From positions 1-6,803 of the forward strand of contig JAEZDQ010000121.1 in NCBI GenBank assembly GCA_023433225.1: a stretch of DNA of 6,803 nucleotides, in the 5' to 3' direction. The translations under genes and the position numbers were made by a program. This DNA is from Bacteroidota bacterium. Lineage in GTDB: Bacteria; Bacteroidota; Bacteroidia; Flavobacteriales; Weeksellaceae. Position 1 is the first letter of the stretch. Every line of letters starts with the position of its first letter. Positions 5,633-6,803 of this stretch are shown one piece after another. The notes beneath the pieces are model-generated. The model saw only the letters and a program-made list of their open reading frames with translations, did no database searches and was not told the origin of the DNA.

Positions 5633-5761
5633 AATTTTAAATAAATTAAATCAAATTGAATAAATAGGACTCTATCCCTGTTTCAATAGGGGGTGAAAAA
5701 TAAATTTCATATAAAATTAAAAATAATTCAATAAAAATGAAGGGTGTATTTCGGAAAAATA

Positions 5762-5769
5762 TATTTTTG
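5762..5769 (+). promoter_or_regulatory. Predicted -7 promoter element for glnN
   Basis: TATTTTTG matches TAnnTTTG exactly and lies 30 bases before the glnN ATG, predicting a leader of about 24 bases. No TTTG is visible at -33, which could mean activator dependence, as might be expected for a nitrogen-regulated gene; that is inference. The DNA is very AT-rich, so a chance match is possible. Confidence 0.4.
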
Positions 5770-5799
5770 CAAAGAATTAGACTTTAAAAACAAATCATT

Positions 5800-6803
5800 A
5801 TGTCAAATCTTAGAATCAATGCGCTCAAAGAAGTCCTCCGGAGAAATCCGGTGGAGGTAAACGTTCCCGAACGGCTTTCTGCTCTGTTCAACCAAAATGT
5901 CTTTTCGGAAGATACGATGCGGGAATACATGACCAAAACCGCCTTCAATCACATCATGGCTGCTCGAAACAAAGGCGAGAAAATCCCCCGCGAGATGGCT
6001 GATCAGATTGCTTCCGCCATGAAAGACTGGGCAATTTCAAAAGGTGCCACGCACTATACGCATTGGTTCCAACCTTTAACGGGATCTACTGCAGAAAAGC
6101 ACGATTCCTTTTTCACCCCCATCGACGGCGGAAAAGCCCTGGAAGAATTCAGCGGCACCATGCTTGTTCAGCAGGAACCCGATGCTTCCAGTTTTCCGAA
6201 CGGAGGTATTCGAAATACCTTTGAAGCTCGTGGCTATACCGCTTGGGATCCTACTTCTTATGCCTTTGTGATTGATACGACTTTGTGTATTCCCTCCGTA
6301 TTTATTTCTTATACAGGCGAAACTTTGGATTATAAAACGCCTTTGTTGCGTGCTTTGCAGGCTGTGGATGAAGCGGCAACGGATGTGGCGAGGTATTTTG
6401 ACCGGAATGTAAACAAAGTTCAATCAACTTTAGGTTGGGAGCAGGAATACTTTTTAGTGGACTCCGCTTTATTCAACATCCGTCCCGACCTCCAACTCAC
6501 GGGCCGTACCATCATTGGCCATTCCCCGGCGAAGGGCCAACAATTGGAGGATCATTATTTCGGTTCGATTCCGCTTCGGGTCATGTCGTATATGCAGGAA
6601 TTGGAAATGGAATGTATGAAATTAGGGATTCCCATCAAGACCCGGCACAACGAAGTCGCACCTAATCAATTTGAATGTGCGCCTGTTTTTGAAGAAGCCA
6701 ATCAGGCCGTTGACCACAATTCCTTATTGATGGATGTGATGGGAAGAGTCGCCCGAACCCATAACTTTAAAGTCCTGTTCCACGAAAAACCTTTCGCGGG
6801 TGT
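5800..6803 (+). CDS. glnN: Glutamine synthetase type III, N-terminal part (cut by window edge)
   Basis: GSIII makes glutamine from glutamate, ammonia and ATP in the cytoplasm and is the common form in Bacteroidota. The first 334 codons are visible, somewhat under half of the usual length of about 725-730. There is no stop before the window edge. The protein starts MSNLRINALKEVLRRNPVEV and carries GSIII landmarks: a THWFQPLTGSTAEKHDSF segment near residues 87-105, NGGIRNTFEARGYTAWDPTSYAF (about 128-150), GWEQEYFLVD (212-221) with likely metal- or glutamate-binding E214 and E216, KGQQLEDHYFGSIP, and NEVAPNQFE (284-292). These set it apart from type I and II enzymes, which lack the N-terminal NGGIRNTFEARG block. 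The ATG at 5800 fits the family start and follows an A-rich leader without a Shine-Dalgarno. The gene is separated from its upstream neighbour by a strong terminator, so it is likely controlled on its own. Confidence 0.96.
   Translation, partial: MSNLRINALKEVLRRNPVEVNVPERLSALFNQNVFSEDTMREYMTKTAFNHIMAARNKGEKIPREMADQIASAMKDWAISKGATHYTHWFQPLTGSTAEKHDSFFTPIDGGKALEEFSGTMLVQQEPDASSFPNGGIRNTFEARGYTAWDPTSYAFVIDTTLCIPSVFISYTGETLDYKTPLLRALQAVDEAATDVARYFDRNVNKVQSTLGWEQEYFLVDSALFNIRPDLQLTGRTIIGHSPAKGQQLEDHYFGSIPLRVMSYMQELEMECMKLGIPIKTRHNEVAPNQFECAPVFEEANQAVDHNSLLMDVMGRVARTHNFKVLFHEKPFAG

Noticed and set aside
5675..5692. Possible hairpin CCCT/AGGG upstream of glnN as a riboswitch or attenuator.
   Set aside because: Only 4-5 base pairs with an 8-base loop, and it lies upstream of the predicted glnN promoter. 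It does not resemble a known glutamine or other riboswitch.
6076..6665. Open frames inside glnN on the minus strand (6076-6423) and in another plus frame (6435-6665).
   Set aside because: Both lie within the conserved glutamine synthetase coding sequence and resemble no known protein.

Overview
The window looks like ordinary chromosome from a member of the Bacteroidota, most likely Flavobacteriia. The protein families point there: DnaX without its zinc module, Rho with a large disordered insert, a DUF4293 membrane protein beside rho, type III glutamine synthetase, and the FtsK N-terminus. Starts lack Shine-Dalgarno sequences, and several genes are preceded by a TAnnTTTG box, the Bacteroidota -7 promoter element. 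No mobile element, CRISPR array, tRNA or rRNA was seen.

Layout. Positions 1-238 (minus) hold the N-terminus of an FtsK-type DNA translocase that runs off the left edge. It diverges from dnaX (plus, from 443), the clamp-loader/replisome subunit. dnaX is split: the zero frame stops at 1537, just after the ATPase and collar part, while the tau-specific C-terminal part lies in the -1 frame (open from 1519 to 2169). The switch falls on a run of ten A followed by G (1517-1527). A lipoprotein FKBP-type prolyl isomerase follows (2302-3222) and ends in a strong hairpin terminator that probably also serves convergent rho. Rho (minus, 3287-4975) has a 142-residue disordered, Q/N-rich insert and a C-rich, G-poor upstream leader. 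It diverges from a small four-helix membrane protein of the DUF4293 family (5170-5574), which has its own strong terminator. The first 334 codons of type III glutamine synthetase (glnN, from 5800) run off the right edge.

The genes are mostly separate housekeeping units (chromosome segregation, replication, envelope protein folding, transcription termination, nitrogen assimilation), each with its own apparent promoter or terminator, and not one operon. The most interesting point is the dnaX frame switch. In E. coli the long form (tau) is the zero-frame product and frameshifting makes the short one (gamma). Here the zero frame gives a gamma-like protein and a shift, or slippage on the A run, would be needed to make tau. 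A one-base homopolymer error in the assembly must be excluded first. I see no convincing new multi-gene system.
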